From an uncultured Blautia sp. (GTDB taxonomy: Bacteria > Bacillota > Clostridia > Lachnospirales > Lachnospiraceae), in contig CAMOQF010000013.1 of the NCBI GenBank assembly GCA_946622645.1, positions 1 through 32,545 on the forward strand: a stretch of DNA of 32,545 bases, written 5' to 3'. The notes beneath the pieces are model-generated. The model made no database searches and was not told the DNA's origin. It was given only the letters and a program-made list of their open reading frames with translations. Every line of letters starts with the position of its first letter. Positions within the stretch are counted from its first letter, which is position 1. Of this stretch, positions 16,756 to 27,058 are shown one piece after another. Position numbers and translations under genes: made by a program.

Positions 16756-16782
16756 TTAGCACTCGAAATGATTGAGTGCTAG
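16756..16782 (+). promoter_or_regulatory. CIRCE operator (HrcA binding site)
   Basis: TTAGCACTC, nine bases, GAGTGCTAG: the standard 9-9-9 CIRCE inverted repeat with one outermost mismatch. HrcA represses groESL from this site until heat or misfolded protein titrates GroEL away. hrcA itself is not in this window. Confidence 0.97.
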
Positions 16783-16818
16783 CAAAAAGGCAAACGACCT
16801 AAAGGAGGAAGATTGATC

Positions 16819-17103
16819 ATGAAGTTAGTTCCATTGGGAGATCGGGTAGTACTGAAGCAGCTTGAAGCAGAAGAGACAACAAAGTCCGGCATCGTGCTTC
16901 CGGGCCAGGCCAAGGAAAAACCCCAGCAGGCGGAAGTAATCTCCGTAGGCCCCGGCGGTATGGTTGACGGCAAGGAAGTCAGGATGGAAGTTGCCGCAGG
17001 CGATAAAGTCATCTATTCCAAATATGCAGGCACCGAAGTCAAGCTGGATGGCGAAGAGTTCATCGTCGTCAGACAGAGCGACATTCTGGCGATCGTCAAA
17101 TAA
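16819..17103 (+). CDS. groES: Co-chaperonin GroES (Hsp10)
   Basis: 94 residues, the standard length. It forms the heptameric lid of GroEL. MKLVPLGDRVVLKQLEAEE opens the protein, the mobile loop with KSGIVLPGQAKEKPQ follows, and the chain ends EEFIVVRQSDILAIVK. The ATG at 16819 follows AAAGGAGGAAG; an in-frame TTG two codons earlier would leave too little space after the ribosome binding site. It is the first gene of the CIRCE-controlled operon with groEL, 46 bases apart. Confidence 0.98.
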   Translation: MKLVPLGDRVVLKQLEAEETTKSGIVLPGQAKEKPQQAEVISVGPGGMVDGKEVRMEVAAGDKVIYSKYAGTEVKLDGEEFIVVRQSDILAIVK

Positions 17104-17116
17104 AACAACTTATCAA

Positions 17117-17129
17117 GGTGCAGCGCACC
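17117..17129 (+). other. Small hairpin between groES and groEL
   Basis: GGTGC (17117-17121) and GCACC (17125-17129) pair around a 3-base loop, before the groEL ribosome binding site CAGGAGG. Intercistronic hairpins in groESL messages can set relative expression by processing; that role is inference. Confidence 0.35.
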
Positions 17130-17134
17130 GATAA

Positions 17135-18772
<1,638 letters not shown>

Positions 18773-18785
18773 TAAAAAGAATATG

Positions 18786-18824
18786 CAGGCAGGCGTCACA
18801 TCGACGCCTGCCTGTTTTGTTCTT
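18786..18824 (+). terminator. Rho-independent terminator of groES-groEL
   Basis: A perfect 12-bp stem pairs CAGGCAGGCGTC (18786-18797) with GACGCCTGCCTG (18803-18814) around ACATC, followed by TTTTGTTCTT. Confidence 0.93.
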
Positions 18825-18855
18825 CGGGCAGGGGCTTTTTTTTATTGCCCGGTTG

Positions 18856-18864
18856 TGCTATAAT
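18856..18864 (+). promoter_or_regulatory. Extended -10 promoter of the small membrane protein gene
   Basis: TGCTATAAT is a perfect extended -10. No good -35 sits 17 bases upstream, as expected for promoters of this type. The start codon follows 44 bases later. Confidence 0.6.
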
Positions 18865-18907
18865 TTCAGCGATACATCAAATTACACAAAAGAACAGGAG
18901 ACCGATC

Positions 18908-19411
18908 ATGAGCGAGCTGTACACTGAACTTCTGGTAAAAAAAGATAAAACGCCCAAGGACTCCCTGATCAAGTACGGGCTGATCACCCTGACGGTGCTG
19001 TTTGTGCTTGCAGGACTTGTCATCCATCCGTTGATCCTGATCGGCGCGGTGGGTCTTGGCGTCCTGGATTACTTTATCATTCCAAAGACAGACCTGGAAT
19101 ACGAGTACCTTTTTATCAACGGGGAATTTGACATCGACATGATCATGTCCCGGCAGAAGAGAAAACGCGTCATGAGCTTCAGCCTGAAGGATGCGGATAT
19201 CTGCGCTCCGTTAAAATCGCACCGCATGGATTATTACAACGGAAATGCAACCATGAAGGTGTTCGATTATTCATCCGGAAACGACACACACAAAAGATTT
19301 GCCGTTGTCACAAGAAAGGACAATGAAGCCTGCCGGATCATCCTCGAACCGGACGAGAAACTGGCAATTTTAATGAAGAATGTCGCTCCCAGCAAGGTTT
19401 TTTTGGATTGA
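18908..19411 (+). CDS. Uncharacterised two-helix membrane protein
   Basis: 167 residues. The short N-terminal part (MSELYTELLVKKDKTPKDSL) is followed by a hydrophobic hairpin at about 24-58, LITLTVLFVLAGLVIHPLI and IGAVGLGVLDYFIIP, with room for two membrane helices. A soluble domain of about 110 residues follows, opening TDLEYEYLFINGEFDID, then RQKRKRVMSFSLKDA. The pattern 'EYEY-hydrophobic-G-EFDID...KRKRV' resembles a clostridial family of unknown function (possibly DUF6106, from memory, unverified). The soluble part looks beta-rich, like a cytosolic PH-type domain, which is a guess. ATG at 18908 follows CAGGAGACCGATC. It has its own promoter, and its stop codon lies inside the guaB -35. 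Confidence 0.75.
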   Translation: MSELYTELLVKKDKTPKDSLIKYGLITLTVLFVLAGLVIHPLILIGAVGLGVLDYFIIPKTDLEYEYLFINGEFDIDMIMSRQKRKRVMSFSLKDADICAPLKSHRMDYYNGNATMKVFDYSSGNDTHKRFAVVTRKDNEACRIILEPDEKLAILMKNVAPSKVFLD

Positions 19412-19436
19412 CATGCCACGGCATTTTTGCTACACT
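19408..19436 (+). promoter_or_regulatory. Promoter of the guaB-purO-purH operon
   Basis: Consensus TTGACA (19408-19413), 17-base spacer, TACACT (19431-19436). The -35 overlaps the stop of the upstream gene. The spacer holds ATGCC-AC-GGCAT (19413-19424), a perfect dyad that could be an operator. Confidence 0.8.
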
Positions 19437-19448
19437 GGTGGACAATAA

Positions 19449-20936
<1,488 letters not shown>

Positions 20937-20947
20937 CCTGACTCCAT

Positions 20948-20970
20948 TGCCCGGACTTTCAGCCCGGGCA
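20948..20970 (+). other. Hairpin between guaB and the IMP cyclohydrolase gene
   Basis: TGCCCGG (20948-20954) pairs with CCGGGCA (20964-20970) around a 9-base loop. No U-run follows, so it is not a typical terminator; it may set the ratio of the flanking messages. Confidence 0.45.
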
Positions 20971-20997
20971 GAATTATGCATGAAAAGAGGGAAAAGA

Positions 20998-21717
20998 ATG
21001 GCAGGATCACTGCAGACCAAATTGAAAGAAAACACTTATCCCGGCCGCGGTATCGTGATCGGAAGGTCCTCAGACGGCAAAAAAGCCGTCACAGCCTATT
21101 TTATCATGGGCAGAAGCACCAACAGCCGCAACAGGATCTTTGTGACCGAAGGCGAAGGGATCCGCACCCAGGCCTATGACGAAAGCCTTCTGGTGGACCC
21201 GAGCCTCATTATCTACGCCCCCGTGCGCGTCCTGGGCGATACGACCATCGTCACCAACGGCGATCAGACAGACACCATCTACGAAGGACTGCAGAAAGGC
21301 CTTACCTTTGAACAGTCTCTGCGGAGCCGCAGGTTTGAACCGGACGGTCCCAACTTCACCCCCAGGATCTCCGGCATCATGGAGGTGAAAGACGGCGGGT
21401 ATGCCTATTCACTCTCTATTCTGAAGAGCAACGAAGGCAGAGAAGAGTCCTGCGTCCGATTTACCTACGCTTATGATGAACCGGTCGCCGGTGAAGGCCA
21501 TTTTATCCACACCTATCAGCAGGACGGCGATCCGCTTCCAAGCTTTGCAGGGGAACCGGAGCCGGTAGAGATTCCCGATGACATCGATGCCTTCACAAAG
21601 ATGATCTGGGAAAGCCTGAACGAGGACAATAAAGTATCTCTGTTTGTCCGCTATATCGATATCGAAAGCGGAAAGTATGAGACCAGGATCGTAAACAAGC
21701 ACGAAGAGGAGAAATAA
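20998..21717 (+). CDS. purO: IMP cyclohydrolase, PurO type
   Basis: 239 residues. Resembles the archaeal-type IMP cyclohydrolase family rather than the MGS-like cyclohydrolase domain of bifunctional PurH. The family's start is clear: YPGRGIVIGRSSDGKKAVTA followed by YFIMGRSTNSRNRIF, then LIIYAPVRVLGDTTIVTNGD and PNFTPRISGIME. It closes the last ring of the purine, FAICAR to IMP. The ATG at 20998 is preferred because of AGAGGGAAAAG before it; an ATG six codons upstream is possible. It lies 61 bases after guaB and is separated by 1 base from the AICAR formyltransferase gene. The pair replaces bifunctional PurH. Confidence 0.88.
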   Translation: MAGSLQTKLKENTYPGRGIVIGRSSDGKKAVTAYFIMGRSTNSRNRIFVTEGEGIRTQAYDESLLVDPSLIIYAPVRVLGDTTIVTNGDQTDTIYEGLQKGLTFEQSLRSRRFEPDGPNFTPRISGIMEVKDGGYAYSLSILKSNEGREESCVRFTYAYDEPVAGEGHFIHTYQQDGDPLPSFAGEPEPVEIPDDIDAFTKMIWESLNEDNKVSLFVRYIDIESGKYETRIVNKHEEEK

Positions 21718-21718
21718 G

Positions 21719-22903
21719 ATGAAGGATTTTGAACTGAAATACGGCTGCAATCCCAATCAGAAGCCATCCCGTATCTATATGGCGGACGGATCAGAGCTTC
21801 CTGTCACGATCCTCTGCGGAAGACCAGGCTACATCAACTTCCTGGATGCTTTTAACGGCTACCAGCTTGTAAAAGAGCTCAAAAAAGCCGCCGGCCTTCC
21901 TGCCGCCACATCCTTTAAGCATGTCTCTCCCGCAGGAGCCGCCATCGGCCTTCCCCTCACGGAGACGCTTGCCAGGATCTACTGGGTGGACGATATGGAC
22001 TGGCAGAACTTTTCTCCCCTGGCCTGCGCTTATGCCCGTGCCAGAGGTGCTGACAGAATGTCTTCCTTCGGTGATTTTATCGCGCTCTCGGATATCTGTG
22101 ACAAGGACACGGCTCTCCTGATCAAGAGAGAAGTATCGGACGGTGTGATCGCTCCCGGTTATACGGAAGAGGCTCTCGAGATCCTGAAGACAAAAAAGAA
22201 AGGAAATTACAACGTCATTCAGATCGATCCGGACTATGTACCCTGTCCCACAGAGCATAAAGAAGTATACGGCATCACATTTGAGCAGGGACGGCAGGAG
22301 CTGCCCATAGATGACGCGCTGATCTCCAACATCGTAACGAAGAACAAGGATCTTCCGGAAAACGCTGCGAGAGATATCAAGATCTCCCTTATCATCCTCA
22401 AATACACCCAGTCCAACTCCGTCTGCTATGTAAAAGACGGTCAGGCCATCGGCATCGGCGCCGGACAGCAGTCCAGGGTCCATTGTACGCGTCTGGCAGG
22501 GCAGAAAGCAGATAACTGGTTCCTGCGCCAGAGTCCCAAGGTGCTTTCTCTTCCGTTTAAGGACACCATTACGAGGGCTGAGCGTGACAATGCGATCGAT
22601 GTCTATATCGGGGATGAATACATGGATGTCCTCTCTGACGGAGCCTGGGAGAAGACTTTTACAGAAAAGCCTGCCGTCTTTACCAGAGAAGAGAAGAGAG
22701 AGTGGCTGGATCAGATGACAGATGTGACGCTGGGTTCGGACGCTTTCTTCCCGTTCAGCGACAATATTGAAAGAGCCAGAAAGAGCGGCGTAAAATATGT
22801 GGCGGAGCCCGGCGGTTCTGTCAGGGATGACGCCGTGATCGAATGCTGCGACAAATATGGGATGGTCATGGTCTTTACCGGCATCAGGCTGTTCCATCAT
22901 TAA
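21719..22903 (+). CDS. purH: AICAR formyltransferase (stand-alone PurH C-terminal type)
   Basis: Transfers the formyl group of 10-formyl-THF to AICAR, giving FAICAR. 394 residues equal to only the transformylase part of PurH; the N-terminal MGS-like cyclohydrolase domain is absent. Diagnostic parts are ELKYGCNPNQKPSRIYM, the catalytic Lys67-His68 in SFKHVSPAGAAIG, the SFGDFIALSD segment, LKYTQSNSVCYVKDG, IGIGAGQQSRVHCTRLAG and the C-terminal SDAFFPFSDNIERA. ATG at 21719 follows AGAGGAGAAATA, one base after the previous stop, so translation is coupled. It uses folate that SHMT (glyA, next operon) supplies. No clear plus-strand terminator follows. Confidence 0.92.
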   Translation: MKDFELKYGCNPNQKPSRIYMADGSELPVTILCGRPGYINFLDAFNGYQLVKELKKAAGLPAATSFKHVSPAGAAIGLPLTETLARIYWVDDMDWQNFSPLACAYARARGADRMSSFGDFIALSDICDKDTALLIKREVSDGVIAPGYTEEALEILKTKKKGNYNVIQIDPDYVPCPTEHKEVYGITFEQGRQELPIDDALISNIVTKNKDLPENAARDIKISLIILKYTQSNSVCYVKDGQAIGIGAGQQSRVHCTRLAGQKADNWFLRQSPKVLSLPFKDTITRAERDNAIDVYIGDEYMDVLSDGAWEKTFTEKPAVFTREEKREWLDQMTDVTLGSDAFFPFSDNIERARKSGVKYVAEPGGSVRDDAVIECCDKYGMVMVFTGIRLFHH

Positions 22904-22932
22904 ACAAAAAATGCTCCCGCGAAAGCGGGAGC
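22904..22932 (-). terminator. Terminator of the tRNA-Gly gene
   Basis: GCTCCCGC-GAAA-GCGGGAGC (22913-22932) forms a perfect 8-bp hairpin. On the reverse strand it is followed by ATTTTTT (22912-22906), a proper U-run. On the plus strand both flanks are A-rich, so it does not terminate the purine operon. Confidence 0.85.
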
Positions 22933-22942
22933 AAAAAAAAAG

Positions 22943-23015
22943 AGCGATAGACGGGGCTCGAACCCGCGGTCTCGACCTTGGCAAGGTCGCGCGTTACCAA
23001 CTACGCCACTATCGC
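22943..23015 (-). tRNA. tRNA-Gly (anticodon GCC)
   Basis: 73 bases on the reverse strand. Acceptor GCGATAG pairs with CTATCGC. The D-arm region is GCGTAGTTGGTAACGC, the anticodon stem-loop CGACC-TTGCCAA-GGTCG holds anticodon GCC, and the T-arm contains GGGTTCGAGCCCC. The discriminator base is T(U), and CCA is not encoded: the next bases are CTTTTT. The gene has its own promoter and terminator and is divergent from glyA, the gene for the main glycine-producing enzyme. Confidence 0.97.
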
Positions 23016-23041
23016 ATGTGTCGTTCCTGACGACAAAAGCT

Positions 23042-23070
23042 ATATTACACTATTTAAATCCGGTTGTCAA
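23042..23070 (-). promoter_or_regulatory. Promoter of tRNA-Gly
   Basis: Reverse strand: consensus TTGACA (23070-23065), 17-base spacer, TAATAT (23047-23042), ending 26 bases before the mature 5' end of the tRNA. Confidence 0.85.
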
Positions 23071-23085
23071 GCAGAAAAATAAAAT

Positions 23086-23114
23086 TTGACACATTTTCTT
23101 TTATTTTGTATAAT
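23086..23114 (+). promoter_or_regulatory. Perfect consensus promoter of glyA
   Basis: TTGACA (23086-23091), 17-base spacer, TATAAT (23109-23114): all twelve consensus bases. The region is AT-rich, and the -35 boxes of this and the tRNA promoter are 15 bases apart back-to-back. Confidence 0.9.
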
Positions 23115-23157
23115 TCAAGAGCTATGAGAAACGAAAGCCTGTAAGAGGAGGAACTTC

Positions 23158-24396
23158 ATGTATTCATTGGAAGATATCGCAAAAGTCGATCCGGAGATCG
23201 CCAGTGTCATCGAGGCGGAGACAGCCAGACAGAATTCGCATATCGAACTGATCGCGTCGGAGAACTGGGTAAGCAAAGCAGTTATGTCCGCAATGGGAAG
23301 TGTACTGACCAACAAATATGCCGAAGGTTATCCCGGTAAACGTTATTATGGCGGCTGCGGCTGTGTGGACCAGGCGGAGTCTCTTGCCATAGAGCGCGCC
23401 AAAAAACTCTTTGAATGTGAATATGCCAATGTACAGCCGCATTCCGGCGCACAGGCTAACATGGCTGTTTTCTTTGCGATGCTGGAGCCTGGTGATACTG
23501 TCATGGGCATGCACCTCAATCACGGAGGTCACCTGACACACGGAAGTCCGGCCAATCTTTCCGGAAAATACTTCAAGATCGTCCCTTATGGCGTCGATGA
23601 CAACGGTTTTATTGATTATGACGAAGTCAGAAGGCTTGCTCTTGAAAACAAGCCCAAACTGATCGTTGCCGGTGCAAGCGCCTACGGACGTACGATCGAC
23701 TTTAAACGCTTCCGTGAGATCGCGGATGAAGCAGGCGCCTATCTGATGGTGGATATGGCTCATATCGCCGGTCTTGTGGCGACAGGACAGCATCCCAGCC
23801 CGATCCCGTACGCACATGTCGTCACGACCACGACGCACAAGACGTTAAGAGGCCCCCGCGGCGGCCTGATCCTCAGCAATGAAGAAAACGCTAAAAAGTT
23901 CAACTTCAACAAAGCGATCTTCCCCGGCATTCAGGGAGGCCCGCTGATGCATGTGATCGCTGCAAAGGCTGTCTGTTTCCAGGAAGCTCTGCAGCCGGAA
24001 TTCCAGGAATACGGCAGAAGGATCGTAGAAAACGCGAAAGCCCTGTGCCAGGGCCTGCTCGACCGCGGCATCCAGATCGTTTCCGGCGGTACCGACAATC
24101 ATCTGATGCTCGTAAACCTCCTGAATCTGGATATTACCGGCAAAGAAGCGGAGACCCGCCTCGACGAGGTCCACATCACCTGCAACAAAAATACCATTCC
24201 CAATGATCCCAGATCTCCGTTCGTGACCAGCGGCATCCGCCTTGGCACACCGGCTGTCACATCCCGTGGAATGAACGCGCAGGATATGGACAGGATCGCC
24301 GACGCGATCGCCATGACGCTGAAGGACCGTGACAATATGGAAGCAGCCAGAAACATCGTAAAAGAACTCACGGAAAAATATCCGCTGATCGGCTGA
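23158..24396 (+). CDS. glyA: Serine hydroxymethyltransferase
   Basis: PLP enzyme converting serine and THF to glycine and 5,10-methylene-THF. 412 residues, as expected. Landmarks are [48 protein letters not shown], the PLP-aspartate region [13 protein letters not shown] and the PLP lysine Lys228 in [19 protein letters not shown] at 23158 follows AAGAGGAGGAAC. It is transcribed from a consensus promoter, and a small membrane protein gene follows 25 bases later in the same direction. It supplies one-carbon units to the purine enzymes encoded just upstream. Confidence 0.98.
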   Translation: MYSLEDIAKVDPEIASVIEAETARQNSHIELIASENWVSKAVMSAMGSVLTNKYAEGYPGKRYYGGCGCVDQAESLAIERAKKLFECEYANVQPHSGAQANMAVFFAMLEPGDTVMGMHLNHGGHLTHGSPANLSGKYFKIVPYGVDDNGFIDYDEVRRLALENKPKLIVAGASAYGRTIDFKRFREIADEAGAYLMVDMAHIAGLVATGQHPSPIPYAHVVTTTTHKTLRGPRGGLILSNEENAKKFNFNKAIFPGIQGGPLMHVIAAKAVCFQEALQPEFQEYGRRIVENAKALCQGLLDRGIQIVSGGTDNHLMLVNLLNLDITGKEAETRLDEVHITCNKNTIPNDPRSPFVTSGIRLGTPAVTSRGMNAQDMDRIADAIAMTLKDRDNMEAARNIVKELTEKYPLIG

Positions 24397-24421
24397 CGGA
24401 CTTATCCGGAAGGAGAAGATT

Positions 24422-24526
24422 ATGAATTTTTTTGATCCCAAGAACAGAAAAGTACTCACGGCAGTCATCGTGATCATCCTGGTGCTGGCCATGGTCATTC
24501 CGACAGCGCTGGCGTATCTTCTTTGA
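24422..24526 (+). CDS. 34-residue single-pass membrane miniprotein
   Basis: MNFFDPKNRK, a basic N-terminus, is followed by one hydrophobic stretch VLTAVIVIILVLAMVIPTAL (11-30) and AYLL, then TGA at 24524. AAGGAGAAG lies at the ideal distance before the ATG, so translation is very likely. It sits 25 bases after glyA and one base before the next start codon. It has no recognisable catalytic part. Its layout (short charged N-terminus, one helix of about 20 residues, no tail) resembles Prli42-like stressosome anchor miniproteins of Firmicutes, but this is only a resemblance of shape. Short genes of this kind are often missed in annotation. Confidence 0.7.
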   Translation: MNFFDPKNRKVLTAVIVIILVLAMVIPTALAYLL

Positions 24527-24527
24527 T

Positions 24528-25172
24528 ATGATGCTGCCGGATGCGCTTACGGATATCCTGCTTCAGGATGTCCGGGGCGCCATGTCAGAAGAAGACAGTA
24601 TTCTGGTTTGCGGTCCTGTCGGGTTATCCGCCACGATCGCATCCATGTCGCTAAACCGCGATCTTCTGCGGATGCGCTTCTCGGAGCGCTTTTTGCAGGA
24701 AGAGAGACTGAAAGAAGCCCTAGAGGCTTCTTTTCGGTATGTGGAAAAAATACAGATGCTTTTCGAGAAAGAAAAGGAGAGCAGCATCACCTGTTTTGTC
24801 CCGATGGGGGAGGGCGGATTTACCGCAGCACTCTGGAAGATGGCAGAAGCTTCTTCCATGGGTCTGTCCGTAGATCTGAGGAAAGTACCCGTTCTGCAGC
24901 ATACGATCGAGGTTGCGGAGATCACTGGTGAAGATCCCTATCAGGCGGATTCCAGAGGCTCCTGTATCATTGCAAGTCATCACCCGGATGCGGCCTTCTA
25001 TTTCCGGGAGAATTACGGCCTGGAGGCCGTTCCGACAGGACATGCGCTGCAGTCCAGAGAAAGGCTGCTGACATCCGGCCCGATCATCCGTCATCTTGAC
25101 AGACCCTGGGCTTTGATCCGAAAAGCAGAGGAGAGTTTGCATGCATCTGAACATCGTTCTTCTGGAACCTGA
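24528..25172 (+). CDS. AIR synthase/HypE-like protein, C-terminal domain only
   Basis: 214 residues. The middle and C-terminus match the second domain of the PurM/HypE/ThiL/SelD fold: EGGFTAALWKMAEASSMG, LSVDLRKVPVLQHTIEVAEI, TGEDPYQADSRGSCIIA. The N-terminal ATP-binding domain is missing: upstream is only about 30 residues (LPDALTDILLQDVRGAMSEE) plus a helical stretch. HypE's C-terminal cysteine that carries the thiocarbamate is not seen; the chain ends SLHASEHRSSGT. Such half-length proteins lie in other clostridia as 'AIR synthase-related' and have no assigned function. The ATG at 24528 lies one base after the miniprotein stop and has no good ribosome binding site, so it probably depends on coupling; 24531 is another possible start. 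Its 3' end overlaps trmL by 32 bases. Confidence 0.75.
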   Translation: MMLPDALTDILLQDVRGAMSEEDSILVCGPVGLSATIASMSLNRDLLRMRFSERFLQEERLKEALEASFRYVEKIQMLFEKEKESSITCFVPMGEGGFTAALWKMAEASSMGLSVDLRKVPVLQHTIEVAEITGEDPYQADSRGSCIIASHHPDAAFYFRENYGLEAVPTGHALQSRERLLTSGPIIRHLDRPWALIRKAEESLHASEHRSSGT

Positions 25173-25635
25173 AATTCCATCCAATACAGGCAACATCGGC
25201 CGCACCTGCGTCGCGATCGGGGCTTCGCTTCACCTGATCGAGCCTCTCGGCTTTCATCTGAGCGAAAAAGCCCTGAAAAGGGCAGGAATGGACTACTGGC
25301 AGGACCTGCAGGTCTTCCGGTACCTGGACTATGCAGATTTTCTCAATAAAAACCCCGGCGCCAGGATCTTTTACGCGACCACAAAAGGGGCAAAAGTCTA
25401 CACCGACGCGGTGTACGAGGACGATTGCTTTATCATGTTCGGTAAAGAAAGCGCCGGGATACCGGAAACGATACTGCAAAAGAATCCGGAGACATGCATC
25501 CGGATTCCGATGCTCGATGAAACAAGGTCATTAAATCTCAGCAATTCCGTGGCGGTCATTGCCTATGAAGCACTGCGGCAGAATGCTTTTGAAGGGCTGT
25601 TGTGTACCGGAACACCACGAAGCTTCTCGTGGTAA
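25141..25635 (+). CDS. trmL: tRNA (cytidine(34)-2'-O)-methyltransferase TrmL
   Basis: SPOUT-family enzyme that methylates the wobble base ribose of tRNA-Leu in E. coli; the substrate here is inferred. 164 residues, slightly longer than the 154-160 usual. The trefoil-knot motifs are intact: LNIVLLEPEIPSNTGNIGRT at the start, CFIMFGKESAGIPE and RSLNLSNSVAVIAYEALRQ. The start at 25141 follows AGAGGAGAGTTTGC and lies inside the end of the upstream gene (32-base overlap). The gene converges on the histidine kinase gene with only 10 bases between stop codons. Confidence 0.95.
   Translation: MHLNIVLLEPEIPSNTGNIGRTCVAIGASLHLIEPLGFHLSEKALKRAGMDYWQDLQVFRYLDYADFLNKNPGARIFYATTKGAKVYTDAVYEDDCFIMFGKESAGIPETILQKNPETCIRIPMLDETRSLNLSNSVAVIAYEALRQNAFEGLLCTGTPRSFSW
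25614..25633. terminator. Hairpin at the trmL / histidine kinase convergent junction
   Basis: ACCACGA (25614-25620) pairs perfectly with TCGTGGT (25627-25633) around AGCTTC. It lies over the end of trmL, and no U-run follows on either strand, so it would be a weak bidirectional stop at best. Confidence 0.3.
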
Positions 25636-25645
25636 GTCTCACTCA

Positions 25646-27058
25646 TCAGGCTGCCGGCAAGGTGAAAATAAATTCTGTTCCTTCGCCTTCGGCACTTTTC
25701 ACTTCGATCTGCTCATTGTGGGCGTTTATGATCTCCTGTACGATGGAAAGACCAAGTCCGGATCCTTTACGGTCACGGCCCCGGGAAGCGTCCGTCTTGT
25801 AAAAACGATCCCAGATCCTGTCCAGGTCTTCTTTGGAGATCCCGATGCCCTGATCCTTGACGGAGACGTAGACTTTGCCTCGTCTGAGCCAGGTGGACAG
25901 GACCACCTCTTTGCCTTCTCCGCTGAATTTGATCGCGTTGTCCAGCAGGTTATAGATCACCTGCTGGATTTTTGCTATATCGGCGGAGACAGTCAGAGGG
26001 TTCTCTTTAAAAAGGGCCGACAGCCGGATCTGCTTTTTGGAACTGATGCCTTCAAAACTCGCCATGATCTGCCGGATCTGCTGATTGATATCAAAGATCT
26101 CACGCTCAAGGGCATTCCGGTTGGAGTCCAGGTCATTCAGCATGGTGAGGTTCTGCGTCAGTTTGGACAGACGTTCCGCTTCATAGGAGATGATCCCAAG
26201 ATATTTGTCATACTGCTCGGGAGGAATGGTCCCGTCCAGCATGGCGTTGGCATAGCCCTTCACTGAAGTAAGGGGAGAACGGAAATCGTGAGACACATTG
26301 GCGAGCAGGCGAAGCTGGTGCTCGTTGTTGGACCGCAGATGGTCGGCCATATAGTTCAGAGAATGAGCTACATAGCCGATATCATTCTCCGGGACGACCG
26401 GTATATGGTAGTCCAGATCTCCCCGAGAATAGCGCATGGCCCCTTCCTTGATCGCCAGGATAGGTTTCTGGATCTGGGTCTGGTAGATCAGCAGCGGGAT
26501 CAGTCCAAAGAGCACGATAAGGCCAAGGATCAGATACAGGACGCGCTGAAACACTCTTCGGAATCGGTAGATCCTGGCCATAGGATAATGATAAACGACA
26601 TACTCAGCCAGTTCATTGTCACGATTCACAGGCGCGATGACGGTGAGATAGTTTTCTTCAAAAACGTCATAGAAGGAACCTACGATAAAGTGGTCGCCGT
26701 TTTCTGCCATCTCCCGGTATGTAATGCCGATCTTTTCCGGTGAAAAAGAGACCGGCAGTTCTTCATCGTCAGGGATCAGCAGATTTCCGTCAGGATCCGT
26801 GATCCAGATGACGCTCTGCTGATAGCCCATGACAAACTCAAGGGTCTGGTCGATCAGTTCTACCTGGGCCCGCGCGTTCTTCTCGACAAAAAACTCATCC
26901 GATGCAATCCGCATGGATTCGGCGTAATACTGTTCCCCGAGGGTTGATGTCAGATACTTTTCAATGATATAAGATCCGAGAAAAGCCAGGACCATATAAA
27001 GGAGCCCGGCGATGATCAGATACCAGAACAGGATTTTGCCAAAAATAGAGCGCCGCAT
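25646..27058 (-). CDS. Membrane sensor histidine kinase
   Basis: 470 residues. TM1 is at about 8-30 (FWYLIIAGLLYMVLAFLGSY), an extracytoplasmic sensor follows at about 31-170, and TM2 is at about 174-195 (VLYLILGLIVLFGLIPLLI). A HAMP region and the HisKA domain follow, with phospho-His257 in NVSHDFRSPLTSVKGYA. The ATPase domain has the N box YNLLDNAIKFSGEG, DQGIGISKEDLDRIWDRFYK and G-rich GSGLGLSIVQEI. The sensor part includes VIWITDPDGNLL, a dCache/PAS-like stretch. ATG at 27058 shares one base with the stop of the response regulator, so the two are coupled. The stimulus is unknown; the general class is that of PhoR/ResE/WalK-type kinases. Confidence 0.95.
   Translation of the reverse strand: MRRSIFGKILFWYLIIAGLLYMVLAFLGSYIIEKYLTSTLGEQYYAESMRIASDEFFVEKNARAQVELIDQTLEFVMGYQQSVIWITDPDGNLLIPDDEELPVSFSPEKIGITYREMAENGDHFIVGSFYDVFEENYLTVIAPVNRDNELAEYVVYHYPMARIYRFRRVFQRVLYLILGLIVLFGLIPLLIYQTQIQKPILAIKEGAMRYSRGDLDYHIPVVPENDIGYVAHSLNYMADHLRSNNEHQLRLLANVSHDFRSPLTSVKGYANAMLDGTIPPEQYDKYLGIISYEAERLSKLTQNLTMLNDLDSNRNALEREIFDINQQIRQIMASFEGISSKKQIRLSALFKENPLTVSADIAKIQQVIYNLLDNAIKFSGEGKEVVLSTWLRRGKVYVSVKDQGIGISKEDLDRIWDRFYKTDASRGRDRKGSGLGLSIVQEIINAHNEQIEVKSAEGEGTEFIFTLPAA

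Noticed and set aside
18815-18855. Second terminator after groEL (GGGCA...TGCCC around a T8 run)
   Set aside because: The T-run is inside the loop and not after the stem, so it is not a terminator structure.
23115-23157. Possible T-box or glycine riboswitch upstream of glyA
   Set aside because: The leader is only about 40 bases after the -10, too short for either element, and holds neither a T-box sequence nor a terminator.
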